Source of the DNA: CAYNRG01 sp964399545
GTDB taxonomy: Bacteria > Bacillota_I > Bacilli_A > Erysipelotrichales > Erysipelotrichaceae
DNA length: 64,000 nt
Assembly: GCA_964399545.1 (NCBI GenBank)
Contig: CAYNRG010000005.1
Span: forward strand, 1-64,000
Reading direction: 5' to 3'
The position numbers and the translations under genes are program-made. Position 1 is the first letter of the stretch. Each line of letters begins with the position of its first letter. This document shows positions 50,908 to 58,130 of this stretch, one piece after another. Below the pieces are notes generated by a model. The model ran no database searches. It worked only from the letters and a program-made list of their open reading frames with translations, and was not told the origin of the DNA.

Positions 50908-51840
50908 ATGAAAAAAACGATTTATTTAGCCTGTTTTCTAGCGATAATTAGTGCTATTGCCGGTGGGGCATTGGCTTTAGTCAATAATATGACTGCTCCA
51001 ATTATTAAAGATATGAGCATTGCTGCAGAAAAAGAAAACTTAGAGTTGATTTTCCCTGGAGCAGCATTCACAGAGGTAGAGTATACGGATGAAACAGGTC
51101 TTGTAAAAGGAATGTATTTAGCTGAAGAAGAAGGATATGTATTCAAAGTAGAAACTTTTGGATATAGTAGCACTCCAATTCAGTTTATGATAGCGTTTGA
51201 TTTAGAAGGAAAAGTGGTTGGTTATACGGTCTTATCTCATCAAGAAACAAGCGGATTTGGTTCACGTGTATTTGATGAAGAGTATAACACACAAGTGATA
51301 GGAAAAACATCAGGAGATTCCTTTCCATTACTGACAGGAGCTACAGTAACAAGTACAGCTGTTGTAAAGGGAATTGATGCAGCAAAGATGATATTTAATG
51401 ATTTAAAAGGAATTACTGTTGACCCGAATGCAACTCCAGCTCCGGTTGAAAAACCAGCGTTATCATTAGGAAATGCAAAGGCATTGGATAAAGATTTTGC
51501 AAAATATGATGCACAGGTTGAAGATCAAGGAAATGGTGTATATCTTGTAAGTGTTAAAGGATATGGACTATTAGAGGGTGATTCAGATTATGGAGATTAT
51601 GACCGCAATGAATTTGAAATTGTAATTCAAGAAGGATTAGTTGAAAGTGTGAAATTAGTTTCTTTTGGAGATACAAAAGGCATTGGCGATAAAATTGAAA
51701 ATCCTGAATACGAGGAGCTATTTATTGGATTATCTGTAGAAAATATGACTGTAGAAGTCGATACAATTACTCAGGCGACATGGACAAGTGAATCAATGAT
51801 TGCTGCGGTACAAGCTGCGATGAATGCAGCGAAAGAATAG
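50908..51840 (+). CDS. rnfG: RnfG with a duplicated C-terminal domain
   Basis: RnfG is the extracytoplasmic FMN-carrying subunit. The 310-residue protein has a signal-anchor helix (about 4-26) and the FMN-binding domain with flavinylation motif TGATVTS at 143-149. A proline-rich linker (VDPNATPAPVEKP, about 171-183) and a second domain at 191-310 follow. The second domain matches the C-terminus of RnfD and ends in DTITQATWTSES, where the glycine of the flavinylation motif is glutamine. Standard RnfG is about 190-210 residues. The second domain probably keeps an FMN-binding-like fold, but whether it is flavinylated is uncertain. Confidence 0.94.
   Translation: MKKTIYLACFLAIISAIAGGALALVNNMTAPIIKDMSIAAEKENLELIFPGAAFTEVEYTDETGLVKGMYLAEEEGYVFKVETFGYSSTPIQFMIAFDLEGKVVGYTVLSHQETSGFGSRVFDEEYNTQVIGKTSGDSFPLLTGATVTSTAVVKGIDAAKMIFNDLKGITVDPNATPAPVEKPALSLGNAKALDKDFAKYDAQVEDQGNGVYLVSVKGYGLLEGDSDYGDYDRNEFEIVIQEGLVESVKLVSFGDTKGIGDKIENPEYEELFIGLSVENMTVEVDTITQATWTSESMIAAVQAAMNAAKE
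51481..51840 (+). repeat. Direct repeat, copy 2 (3' end of rnfG)
   Basis: This is the second copy of the 360-bp repeat described at 50536-50895. Most differences cluster in the middle (around 51680-51745), and the two ends are nearly identical. Confidence 0.93.
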
Positions 51841-51856
51841 GGGAGGAGAAAGACAA

Positions 51857-52507
51857 ATGAATAGAATGAGTAATTTTACAGCTGGATTTCTTCGTGAAAA
51901 CCCAGTGTTTGGATTGTACTTGGGATTATGTTCTATCCTAGCTATTTCAACAACATTAAATAATGCGGTTGGGATGGGAGTTGCATTTACAGTAGTCATA
52001 ATTATGTCTAACATTATTATTTCGCTGTTAAGAAAAATTATTCCAGATGAAATTCGTATTCCAGTGTATATTGTTATTATTGCTACATTGGTTACTATTG
52101 TTGAGATGCTAATTCATGCTTATGCAGCAAGTCTATATTCTGCACTAGGAGCATTTATTAACTTAATTGTTGTTAACTGTATTATTCTTGGTCGTGCAGA
52201 GTCTTTTGCTTCAAAAAATGGAGTTCTAGATTCAGCTTTAGATGGGATTGGAATGGGACTAGGCTATACACTTAGCTTAATTGCTATTTCAGCAACACGA
52301 CAAATTTTGGCAACGGGGGTATTAAACTTTACAAACCCACTGAATAATCAATTAGTTTTTGAATTTCAGTTAATTCCGACAGGATATGAAATTTCACTGT
52401 TTACTTCTCCAGCAGGAGCTTTCCTGACTTTTGCAGTTTTAGCAGCAGGATTATCTGCTTATAATACAAGCCAAGCAAACAAAAAAGAAAAGGGGGTTGC
52501 TAAATAA
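51857..52507 (+). CDS. rnfE: Rnf complex subunit RnfE
   Basis: RnfE is one of the two related integral subunits that hold the membrane-embedded iron site. The 216-residue protein starts at the ATG at 51857 behind GGGAGGAG (an upstream in-frame start overlaps rnfG). It has six hydrophobic segments and the family stretches NPVFGLYLGLCSILAISTTL and NLIVVNCIILGRAESFA, where the cysteines sit. It overlaps rnfA by one base (TAATG). Confidence 0.95.
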   Translation: MNRMSNFTAGFLRENPVFGLYLGLCSILAISTTLNNAVGMGVAFTVVIIMSNIIISLLRKIIPDEIRIPVYIVIIATLVTIVEMLIHAYAASLYSALGAFINLIVVNCIILGRAESFASKNGVLDSALDGIGMGLGYTLSLIAISATRQILATGVLNFTNPLNNQLVFEFQLIPTGYEISLFTSPAGAFLTFAVLAAGLSAYNTSQANKKEKGVAK

Positions 52508-53082
52508 TGGAAGTAATGTTCTCGATGTTTTTATCAGCAGTATTAATTAATAATATTGTTTTATCAAAGTTTTTAGGAATGTGCCCATTTTTAGGAGTAT
52601 CGCGTAAGATGAACTCTGCTGTAGGAATGGGATTTGCGGTGATATTTGTTATTTTTGGAGCATCTGTATTTACGTATGGTCTATATTATTTGATTTTAGA
52701 GCCAAATGGTTTAGAGTACATGATGTTGATTACATTTATCTTAGTTATTGCTTCATTTGTTCAGTTTACAGAAATGGTAATTAAGAAGTTTTCACCATCT
52801 CTTTATAAGTCATTAGGAATTTTTCTACCATTGATTACAACAAACTGTGCTGTTTTATTTGTAGCTTTAGAAAACATTACAGCAAAATTTACTTTTACAG
52901 AAATGTTAATTAATTCGATTGCGGTTCCTGCAGGGTTTATGTTGGTTTTGGTTATCTTTGCATCGATTCGCGAGCGTTTGTATAATGCAAATCCGCCAGA
53001 AGCATTTAAGGGGAACCCTCTTGCTTTAGTTGTTGCTGCAATTATGGCTTTGGCATTTAGCTCTTTCTCAGGATTGGTATAA
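52507..53082 (+). CDS. rnfA: Rnf complex subunit RnfA
   Basis: RnfA is the partner of RnfE in the membrane core. At 191 residues with six hydrophobic segments it matches the family. LINNIVLSKFLGMCPFLGVS is the classic N-terminal motif with the conserved cysteine, and FLPLITTNCAVLFVAL is the second. Its ATG overlaps the rnfE stop. Two very small genes follow before rnfB. Confidence 0.96.
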   Translation: MEVMFSMFLSAVLINNIVLSKFLGMCPFLGVSRKMNSAVGMGFAVIFVIFGASVFTYGLYYLILEPNGLEYMMLITFILVIASFVQFTEMVIKKFSPSLYKSLGIFLPLITTNCAVLFVALENITAKFTFTEMLINSIAVPAGFMLVLVIFASIRERLYNANPPEAFKGNPLALVVAAIMALAFSSFSGLV

Positions 53083-53084
53083 GT

Positions 53085-53264
53085 ATGGCAGCTGCGATTA
53101 TTTTTATCGGGGGGCTAGCTGGACTTTATGCAGTAAGTTATTATCTAAACCACAAAACACCAGTTCCAAAGGGATGTGAGAACTTGAAAGCAGAATGTGA
53201 TGGTTGCAAGATTTCATCTTGTGGAAATCATCCTAATCAGCAAGACGAAAAAGGAGAAATTTAA
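53085..53264 (+). CDS. Tiny membrane protein with four cysteines, inside the rnf operon
   Basis: An open frame of 59 codons fills the gap between rnfA and rnfB. The product has an N-terminal membrane helix (residues about 3-21) and a soluble tail. The tail starts at TPVPKGC and carries Cys31, Cys38, Cys41 and Cys46 (C-x6-C-x2-C-x4-C). The design resembles small FeoB-associated cysteine-rich membrane proteins, and four cysteines could bind a metal or an Fe-S cluster. It begins two bases after the rnfA stop and overlaps the next small gene by one base (TAATG). Its own ribosome binding site is weak, so coupling to rnfA is likely. Confidence 0.75.
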   Translation: MAAAIIFIGGLAGLYAVSYYLNHKTPVPKGCENLKAECDGCKISSCGNHPNQQDEKGEI

Positions 53265-53389
53265 TGGAGAATGTACCATGGATTGCAGTCGCAGTTGCAA
53301 TCACTACAAAATGTATATATAGCTATTTAAATAATAAGGAAAAATCTTCAAAAGATAATAATGAAAATAAGGAGGTAAAAGATGATTGA
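53264..53389 (+). CDS. Tiny single-pass protein between the cysteine protein and rnfB
   Basis: This 41-residue open frame has a good AAGGAGA site six bases before its ATG. It shares one base with the previous stop and runs eight bases into rnfB. The first 20 residues are hydrophobic with one cysteine (MENVPWIAVAVAITTKCIYS). The rest is rich in lysine, asparagine, aspartate and glutamate. I recognise no family. It may be a small Rnf accessory peptide or mainly a coupling device for rnfB, whose AAGGAGG lies inside it. Confidence 0.55.
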   Translation: MENVPWIAVAVAITTKCIYSYLNNKEKSSKDNNENKEVKDD

Positions 53390-53654
53390 ATCAATTAGTA
53401 TGATGGTTGTTGTTGGTGGAGTACTAGGCGCAATTTTAGGAGTTGCTAGTAAAGTGCTTTATGTTGAACCAGATACAAGAGTAGAAGATGTTACTGCACT
53501 TCTTCCAGGATATAATTGTGGGGGTTGTGGATATCCAGGTTGCGCAGGACTTGCAGAAGCATTAGTTGGAAAAGAAGCAGAGGTTAATGCATGTAAGCCA
53601 GCAAAACCAGAGCAAAAAGAAAAAGTAAATGAATATTTATCCAACATGGGATAA
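53382..53654 (+). CDS. rnfB: Short RnfB lacking the ferredoxin domain
   Basis: RnfB normally accepts electrons from ferredoxin. Here it has only 90 residues: an N-terminal membrane helix (about 6-26) and the four-cysteine [4Fe-4S] domain with Cys46, Cys49, Cys54 and Cys71 (NCGGCGYPGC). The domain with two further ferredoxin-type [4Fe-4S] clusters, present in standard RnfB (about 190 residues or more), is missing. The stop is followed within 20 bases by a terminator, and no cysteine-rich frame continues after it, so this is not a simple frameshift. It is the last gene of the operon. Confidence 0.9.
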   Translation: MIESISMMVVVGGVLGAILGVASKVLYVEPDTRVEDVTALLPGYNCGGCGYPGCAGLAEALVGKEAEVNACKPAKPEQKEKVNEYLSNMG

Positions 53655-53673
53655 GCATTAATTTAGGATAAGA

Positions 53674-53706
53674 AGAGACAGTATAATCAAAGCTGTCTTT
53701 TTTTTA
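53674..53706 (+). terminator. Terminator of the rnf operon
   Basis: AGACAG (53676-53681) pairs with CTGTCT (53693-53698), extended by a wobble, followed by at least eight T residues. Confidence 0.85.
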
Positions 53707-53743
53707 GATATAATTAAAGGAGCGACGGAGGTTTCAGAATAAA

Positions 53744-53771
53744 TTGAAATTGCTGAAGGATTTGATATAAT
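53744..53771 (+). promoter_or_regulatory. Promoter of the RpiR-type regulator gene
   Basis: TTGAAA (53744-53749) and TATAAT (53766-53771) are 16 bp apart, with TGA before the -10 (extended). Confidence 0.75.
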
Positions 53772-53796
53772 TAATCTAGAGAAAAGAGAGATGACT

Positions 53797-54585
53797 ATGG
53801 GATGTCTGATAAAAATTAGGGAATTAATGCCAAGCTTAACTACAACGGAAAGAAAAATAGCTTCTTATATCATCGATCATTATGAAGAAGTGGTTCACTT
53901 GTCAACACAGGAGTTGGCTAAAGCTGCTAATGTTAGCACTGCTGCAGTTACTAGATTTTCTTACCGTTTGAGATATCGAGGGTTTCCAGCAATGAAGTTA
54001 GCTCTTGCAAAAGAACAGGGAGAAGAATGCGAGGAAAAAGAGGAAAGAATAAGGTTTGAAGATTCTTTAGGAGAAATTATGAAAAGAAACAGGGACTATT
54101 TAATATCCCTAGTAAAGAAAACTTATCAAATGATTCAACCAGAAGAATTGGAAGAGGCAGTATTAAAAATAGCAAAGGCTCCTAAAGTGTATATTTTTGG
54201 TGTAGGAGATAGCGGAGCTGTTTGCAATGATCTATATGTGAAGTTGACAAAAATAGGAAAATCGGTAATATATTATAATGATGTTCATGTTCAACGAATG
54301 AGCATGCAACATATAACAGAAGAAGATGTTTTTATTGCAATTAGTTATAGTGGAGAGACAAAAGAGGTTTTATCATTAGTTGAGGAAGCAAAAGCAGTGC
54401 AAGCACCTATTATATCCATTACGCATATTTCTAATAACTCACTTGCAAAGGTATCTGGATTCATTTTCTATATGCCTACACAGGAACAAGTAGAAGGTAT
54501 AGGAGCTTATCACCAAACGGCAGTGATGATAACAGATTTATTTCAAATTGGTTTATTAAAGTTAATGAGTAATAGAGAAAAGTGA
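53797..54585 (+). CDS. RpiR/MurR-family transcriptional regulator
   Basis: RpiR-type regulators sense sugar phosphates. The 262-residue protein has an N-terminal helix-turn-helix (about 1-77, with LATFER-like TTTERKIASYIIDHYEEV and STAAVTRFSYRLRYRGFP). A C-terminal SIS domain (about 110-245) includes YIFGVGDSGAVCNDL and AISYSGETKEVLSLVEEAK. The ATG at 53797 is preferred because AAAGAGAG lies at the right distance. The genes that follow suggest that the effector is a MurNAc or GlcNAc phosphate, as for MurR (inference). Confidence 0.92.
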   Translation: MGCLIKIRELMPSLTTTERKIASYIIDHYEEVVHLSTQELAKAANVSTAAVTRFSYRLRYRGFPAMKLALAKEQGEECEEKEERIRFEDSLGEIMKRNRDYLISLVKKTYQMIQPEELEEAVLKIAKAPKVYIFGVGDSGAVCNDLYVKLTKIGKSVIYYNDVHVQRMSMQHITEEDVFIAISYSGETKEVLSLVEEAKAVQAPIISITHISNNSLAKVSGFIFYMPTQEQVEGIGAYHQTAVMITDLFQIGLLKLMSNREK

Positions 54586-54610
54586 AAAAGAGGGAGATCT
54601 CTTTTTTTTT
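54585..54610 (+). terminator. Terminator after the RpiR-type gene
   Basis: AAAAAGAG and CTCTTTTT pair around GGAGAT, followed by T residues. It separates the regulator from the PTS genes. Confidence 0.75.
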
Positions 54611-54619
54611 AGATAATTT

Positions 54620-54665
54620 TGTAATAAAATTACACAAAATACACAAAAGTATTGTAATTATTACT
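54620..54665 (+). promoter_or_regulatory. Two palindromic operator candidates upstream of the PTS EIIC gene
   Basis: TGTAAT-AAA-ATTACA (54620-54634) and TGTAAT-T-ATTAC (54653-54664) have the same half-site. Their centres are about 32 bp apart, close to three helix turns. The natural ligand would be the RpiR-type protein encoded just upstream. Confidence 0.6.
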
Positions 54666-54687
54666 GAGATGATGTAAATTTAAAGTA

Positions 54688-54701
54688 GTTAATCGCTTTC
54701 A
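54688..54701 (+). promoter_or_regulatory. Possible CcpA (cre) site
   Basis: GTTAATCGCTTTCA fits the cre consensus TGWAANCGNTNWCA except at its first two bases. It lies 56 bp before the PTS gene, a common place for catabolite repression. Confidence 0.45.
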
Positions 54702-54756
54702 TTAAATAATTTAATGGGTTTTAATTAACAATCTATATCATAAGGAGGATAATGAA

Positions 54757-56037
54757 ATGATTGAAAAAATTGCAAATTATTTAGAGCAACATTTAGCTGA
54801 GCCAATGACAAATTTGGCTAATCAAAGGCATTTAAGAGCTATCCGGGATGGAATTATAGCGACACTACCATTAATCATTGTAGGTTCTTTTTTCTTGATT
54901 ATCGCATTTCCACCACTTCCACCGGAGTGGGCAATTACTGTATTCTTGAAAAGTAATGCAGCGAAAATTTTGCTTCCATATCGAATGTCTATGATGATCA
55001 TGACTTTGTATGCTGTTTTTGGAATTGGGCATAGTCTTGCAAAATCTTATGAAAAAGATGGGTTAACAGGAGGAATTCTTGCAGAACTAGGATTCTTGTT
55101 AACAGTAGTACCAGTAGCGATACCTGTAGAAGCTAATTTAGGAGTAGCGGGATGGATATTACCCATGTCTTATATTGGATCTGGGGGAATGTTTGTAGGA
55201 ATCATTGTTTCAATTATTGCGATTGAAATTTATCGATTTGTTGATGACTCGGGGTTTAAAATTACAATGCCAGAACAAGTTCCCCCATCGGTAGCAAGGT
55301 CTTTTGAAGCTTTGACACCTACAGCAGCGATAATTTTAATTATTGGGGGGATTACATACTTCCTTGGTTTTAATTGGCATGGATTTATAGCAACTATTGT
55401 GGAGCCGCTTGTTCGAACAGCGGATACTTTACCAAGTGTATTGTTAGTTGTTTTCTTGATTACTCTATTTTGGTCTTTTGGGATTCATGGAGTGAGTATT
55501 GTTGGAACACTAGCCCGACCATTGTGGCTTATTTTAATGGATCAAAATGTAGCGGCAGCTGCAGACGGTTTACCGCTTCCAGCAATTGCTGCTGAACCAT
55601 TTTATCAATGGTTTATCTGGATTGGTGGTTCTGGGGCAACATTGGGACTTGCAATTCTATTGGCAATACGAGCAAAATCTCAATATGCTAAAACATTGGG
55701 AAAAACTGCAATTTTACCTGCGATATTTAATATTAATGAGCCGATTATTTTTGGTGCACCAGTTGTTTTGAATCCGGTATTGATTATCCCGTTTATTGCA
55801 ACACCGATGATTTGTGCGGTAATTGCATGGTGGGCGACAGTCCTTGAATTTGTAAGTCCTGTTTCTGTTATTGCTCCATGGACACTTCCAGGACCAATAG
55901 GCGCATACCTGGCTACAGGAGGGGATGTAAGAGCAGCACTTTTAAGTCTTATTTTAATTGCAATTTCGATTGTAATTTATTATCCGTTCTTTAAAATTTA
56001 TGATAAACATCAATTAGAGGAAGAAGAAAGAAATTAA
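54757..56037 (+). CDS. PTS EIIC component, lactose/cellobiose type
   Basis: This 426-residue membrane protein is the sugar channel of the lactose/cellobiose PTS class. It starts with IANYLEQHLAEPMTNLANQRHLRAIRDG, typical of CelB-type EIIC (residues about 4-32), and has about ten hydrophobic segments. The motif SFGIHGVSIVGTLARPLWL and the substrate-loop NINEPIIFGAPVVLNP are present. No EIIA or EIIB gene lies beside it, so it must borrow these from elsewhere. The genes that follow (MupG-type muramidase and sugar kinase) suggest import of MurNAc-GlcNAc or a similar disaccharide. Confidence 0.92.
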   Translation: MIEKIANYLEQHLAEPMTNLANQRHLRAIRDGIIATLPLIIVGSFFLIIAFPPLPPEWAITVFLKSNAAKILLPYRMSMMIMTLYAVFGIGHSLAKSYEKDGLTGGILAELGFLLTVVPVAIPVEANLGVAGWILPMSYIGSGGMFVGIIVSIIAIEIYRFVDDSGFKITMPEQVPPSVARSFEALTPTAAIILIIGGITYFLGFNWHGFIATIVEPLVRTADTLPSVLLVVFLITLFWSFGIHGVSIVGTLARPLWLILMDQNVAAAADGLPLPAIAAEPFYQWFIWIGGSGATLGLAILLAIRAKSQYAKTLGKTAILPAIFNINEPIIFGAPVVLNPVLIIPFIATPMICAVIAWWATVLEFVSPVSVIAPWTLPGPIGAYLATGGDVRAALLSLILIAISIVIYYPFFKIYDKHQLEEEERN

Positions 56038-56043
56038 TAGAGG

Positions 56044-56069
56044 AAACCTTGCATGATGCAAGGTTTTTT
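56044..56069 (+). terminator. Intra-operon terminator between EIIC and the mupG-like gene
   Basis: AAACCTTGCA (56044-56053) and TGCAAGGTTT (56057-56066) form a perfect 10-bp stem with a TGA loop and a T run. Downstream expression is probably reduced relative to EIIC. Confidence 0.85.
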
Positions 56070-56087
56070 AGAAAGTAGAGGAAAAAA

Positions 56088-57197
56088 ATGAGACAATTTG
56101 GAATTTCAATATATCCAGAAAAAAGTACTAAAGAGGAACTTATTAATTATATAATTCAAGCAAAAGAATCAGGATTTACAAGAATTTTTTCTTGTTTATT
56201 GTCAGCTACAGAAAAGAAAGAGGATTTGAAAGATAAATTCAGAGAAATTAATGAATTTGCACATCAAAAAGGGTTTAAGGTAATTGTAGATGTTAGTCCA
56301 AAAGTTTTTGATCAATTAGAAATTAGTTATAAGGATTTAACTTTTTTCCATGAAATTAAAGCTGATGGGCTACGACTGGATATGGGATTTACAGGAAATG
56401 AAGAAGCATTGATGACTTTTAACCCATTCAATTTAAAGATTGAAATTAACATGAGTATGGATACACATACTTTAGACACAATTATGGATTATCAGCCAAA
56501 TAAGTATAATTTATTAGGCTGTCATAATTTTTACCCACACCGTTATTCAGGGCTGACAGAAGAGTTTTTTGAGCGTTGTACGAGTCGGTTTAATCAGTAT
56601 GGATTGAGAACTGCGGTCTTTGTAACCTCTCAAAATAAAAATACATTTGGACCATGGCCAGTTACAGAAGGGCTTCCTACCTTAGAGATTCATCGCAATT
56701 TACCTCTTCACATTCAAATGAAACACTATATTGCAATAGGAAATATTGATGATATAATTATCTCGAACTGCTATCCAACAAAAGAAGAGTTGGAAAGAGT
56801 GAAGAAGATTAGGAAAGATTTAGTTTCGTTCAATGTGAAACTTGTAGATGACATTCCGGAAATAGAAAAGAAAATTGTGCTAGAGGAATTACACTTCCAT
56901 CGCGGAGATTACTCCAAAGCATTTTTGCGCTCGACACAGAGTCGTGTGAAGTATAAAGGGTGTCAATTTAATCTTTTCCATACCCCTAAGAAAATTCATA
57001 GAGGAGATATACTAATCGAAAGCAGTGAATATGGTCATTATGCAGGAGAGTTACAAATAGCTCTTATGGATATGGACAATTCGGGTAAGACTAATGTAGT
57101 AGGGAGAATTGTAGAAGAGGAAATATTCTTATTAGATTATATAAAACCCTGGCAAAAATTTATACTGATGGAGGAAGAAAATGATTTTAGGAATTGA
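56088..57197 (+). CDS. mupG: 6-phospho-N-acetylmuramidase, MupG/DUF871 family
   Basis: MupG cleaves MurNAc-6-phosphate-GlcNAc, the product of PTS import of the cell-wall disaccharide, into MurNAc-6-phosphate and GlcNAc in the cytoplasm. The 369-residue protein matches the DUF871 family. The N-terminal barrel has FGISIYPEKSTKEE, a middle segment LGCHNFYPHRYSGL, then RTAVFVTSQ and FGPWPVTEGLPTLEIHR. A smaller C-terminal domain follows. No signal peptide is visible, as expected. It overlaps the kinase gene by 17 bases. The disaccharide substrate is inferred from the family and context. Confidence 0.87.
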   Translation: MRQFGISIYPEKSTKEELINYIIQAKESGFTRIFSCLLSATEKKEDLKDKFREINEFAHQKGFKVIVDVSPKVFDQLEISYKDLTFFHEIKADGLRLDMGFTGNEEALMTFNPFNLKIEINMSMDTHTLDTIMDYQPNKYNLLGCHNFYPHRYSGLTEEFFERCTSRFNQYGLRTAVFVTSQNKNTFGPWPVTEGLPTLEIHRNLPLHIQMKHYIAIGNIDDIIISNCYPTKEELERVKKIRKDLVSFNVKLVDDIPEIEKKIVLEELHFHRGDYSKAFLRSTQSRVKYKGCQFNLFHTPKKIHRGDILIESSEYGHYAGELQIALMDMDNSGKTNVVGRIVEEEIFLLDYIKPWQKFILMEEENDFRN

Positions 57198-58062
57198 TGG
57201 TGGAGGAACAAAAACCCATTTTGCCCTTTTCAATGATCAAGGCGAAATTGTGGATGAGTTAGTTTTAGGAACAGCACATCCAGCACAGGTTGGAAAAGAA
57301 GGAGCTATATCTATTTTTCAGCAGGGAACTAAAGAGATTTTAACAAGAAATAAAGTTCAAGATGTTATATTGAGTGCAGGGCTTGCTGGATATGGCTATG
57401 ATTCTCCTTGGAAAGTGATGATTGAAGAAGCTTTGTATACATTGTTTCCAAAAGAAAAAGTGTTTATTGATACAGATGCGGTAATTGCCTTGTATGGTGC
57501 TTTTCGAAGTGAAGATGGAATTATTGTTATTGCAGGAACAGGATCTATTGCCTTATCAAAACAAGATCAAGAAATAAATCGTAGTGGAGGTTGGGGATTT
57601 AATTTAGGAGATGAGGGAAGTGCTTCCTGGATTGGTAGAAAAGCACTGGAATTATTCACGAAGCAATCCGATGGTCGATTACCTCAAACAGAGATCTATC
57701 AAGCAATAAAAAGAGAATTATCCTTTCAAGAAGACAGTGAAGTTATTGGGTGGATAAGCTCTTGGCAGCAGAGAAGGACAACGATTGCAAAGTTAGCGAT
57801 TGTTGTGAATGACTGTGCTGAAAAAGGCGATCAATTAGCAAAAGAGATTCTTGAAGAGGCTGGAAAAGAATTAGCACAACTTGTTTTAGCAGTTGGATGG
57901 TCAGAAGAAGTAGAAGTAGCTTGTTTTGGCGGAGTGCTTCAAAAATGCACCTTGGTTAAAGAGATGATGCAACAAGTGTTGCCTAAAAATTATAAAGTGA
58001 TTGATCCAAAAGAAAGTGCAATTAAGGGAACGTATTACTACGCTATGGAAAGACAAGGATGA
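57181..58062 (+). CDS. BadF/BcrA-type sugar kinase (GlcNAc or MurNAc kinase)
   Basis: This 293-residue ASKHA-fold kinase belongs to the BadF/BadG/BcrA/BcrD group, which includes N-acetylglucosamine and MurNAc/GlcNAc kinases such as MurK. Visible phosphate-binding motifs are ILGIDGGGTKTHFALF at the start and IVIAGTGSIAL, with the catalytic-type DTDAVIALYGAF between them. The adenosine-region motif is GGWGFNLGDEGSASWIGRKAL. Its position after mupG suggests it phosphorylates the GlcNAc released there. No murQ etherase is seen in this locus. Confidence 0.88.
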   Translation: MILGIDGGGTKTHFALFNDQGEIVDELVLGTAHPAQVGKEGAISIFQQGTKEILTRNKVQDVILSAGLAGYGYDSPWKVMIEEALYTLFPKEKVFIDTDAVIALYGAFRSEDGIIVIAGTGSIALSKQDQEINRSGGWGFNLGDEGSASWIGRKALELFTKQSDGRLPQTEIYQAIKRELSFQEDSEVIGWISSWQQRRTTIAKLAIVVNDCAEKGDQLAKEILEEAGKELAQLVLAVGWSEEVEVACFGGVLQKCTLVKEMMQQVLPKNYKVIDPKESAIKGTYYYAMERQG

Positions 58063-58079
58063 ATATTCATTGTCTTTTT
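58049..58079 (+). terminator. Terminator of the amino-sugar locus
   Basis: AAAGACAA (58049-58056) pairs with TTGTCTTT (58070-58077), with an inner ATGAATATTCAT palindrome and T run. The stem overlaps the kinase stop codon. Confidence 0.82.
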
Positions 58080-58104
58080 CTATATTTAAAAGGTAGATAG
58101 ATGG

Positions 58105-58113
58105 TGGTATAAT
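58105..58113 (+). promoter_or_regulatory. Extended -10 promoter of the DUF1848 gene
   Basis: TGGTATAAT at 58105-58113 is an extended -10. TTTAAA (58085-58090) lies at the -35 distance. Confidence 0.55.
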
Positions 58114-58130
58114 TAAATAAAGGTGGTTAG

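Noticed and set aside
53655..53710. Frameshift explanation for the short rnfB
   Set aside because: No frame after the stop encodes cysteine motifs, and a terminator follows within 20 bases, so the short form appears genuine.
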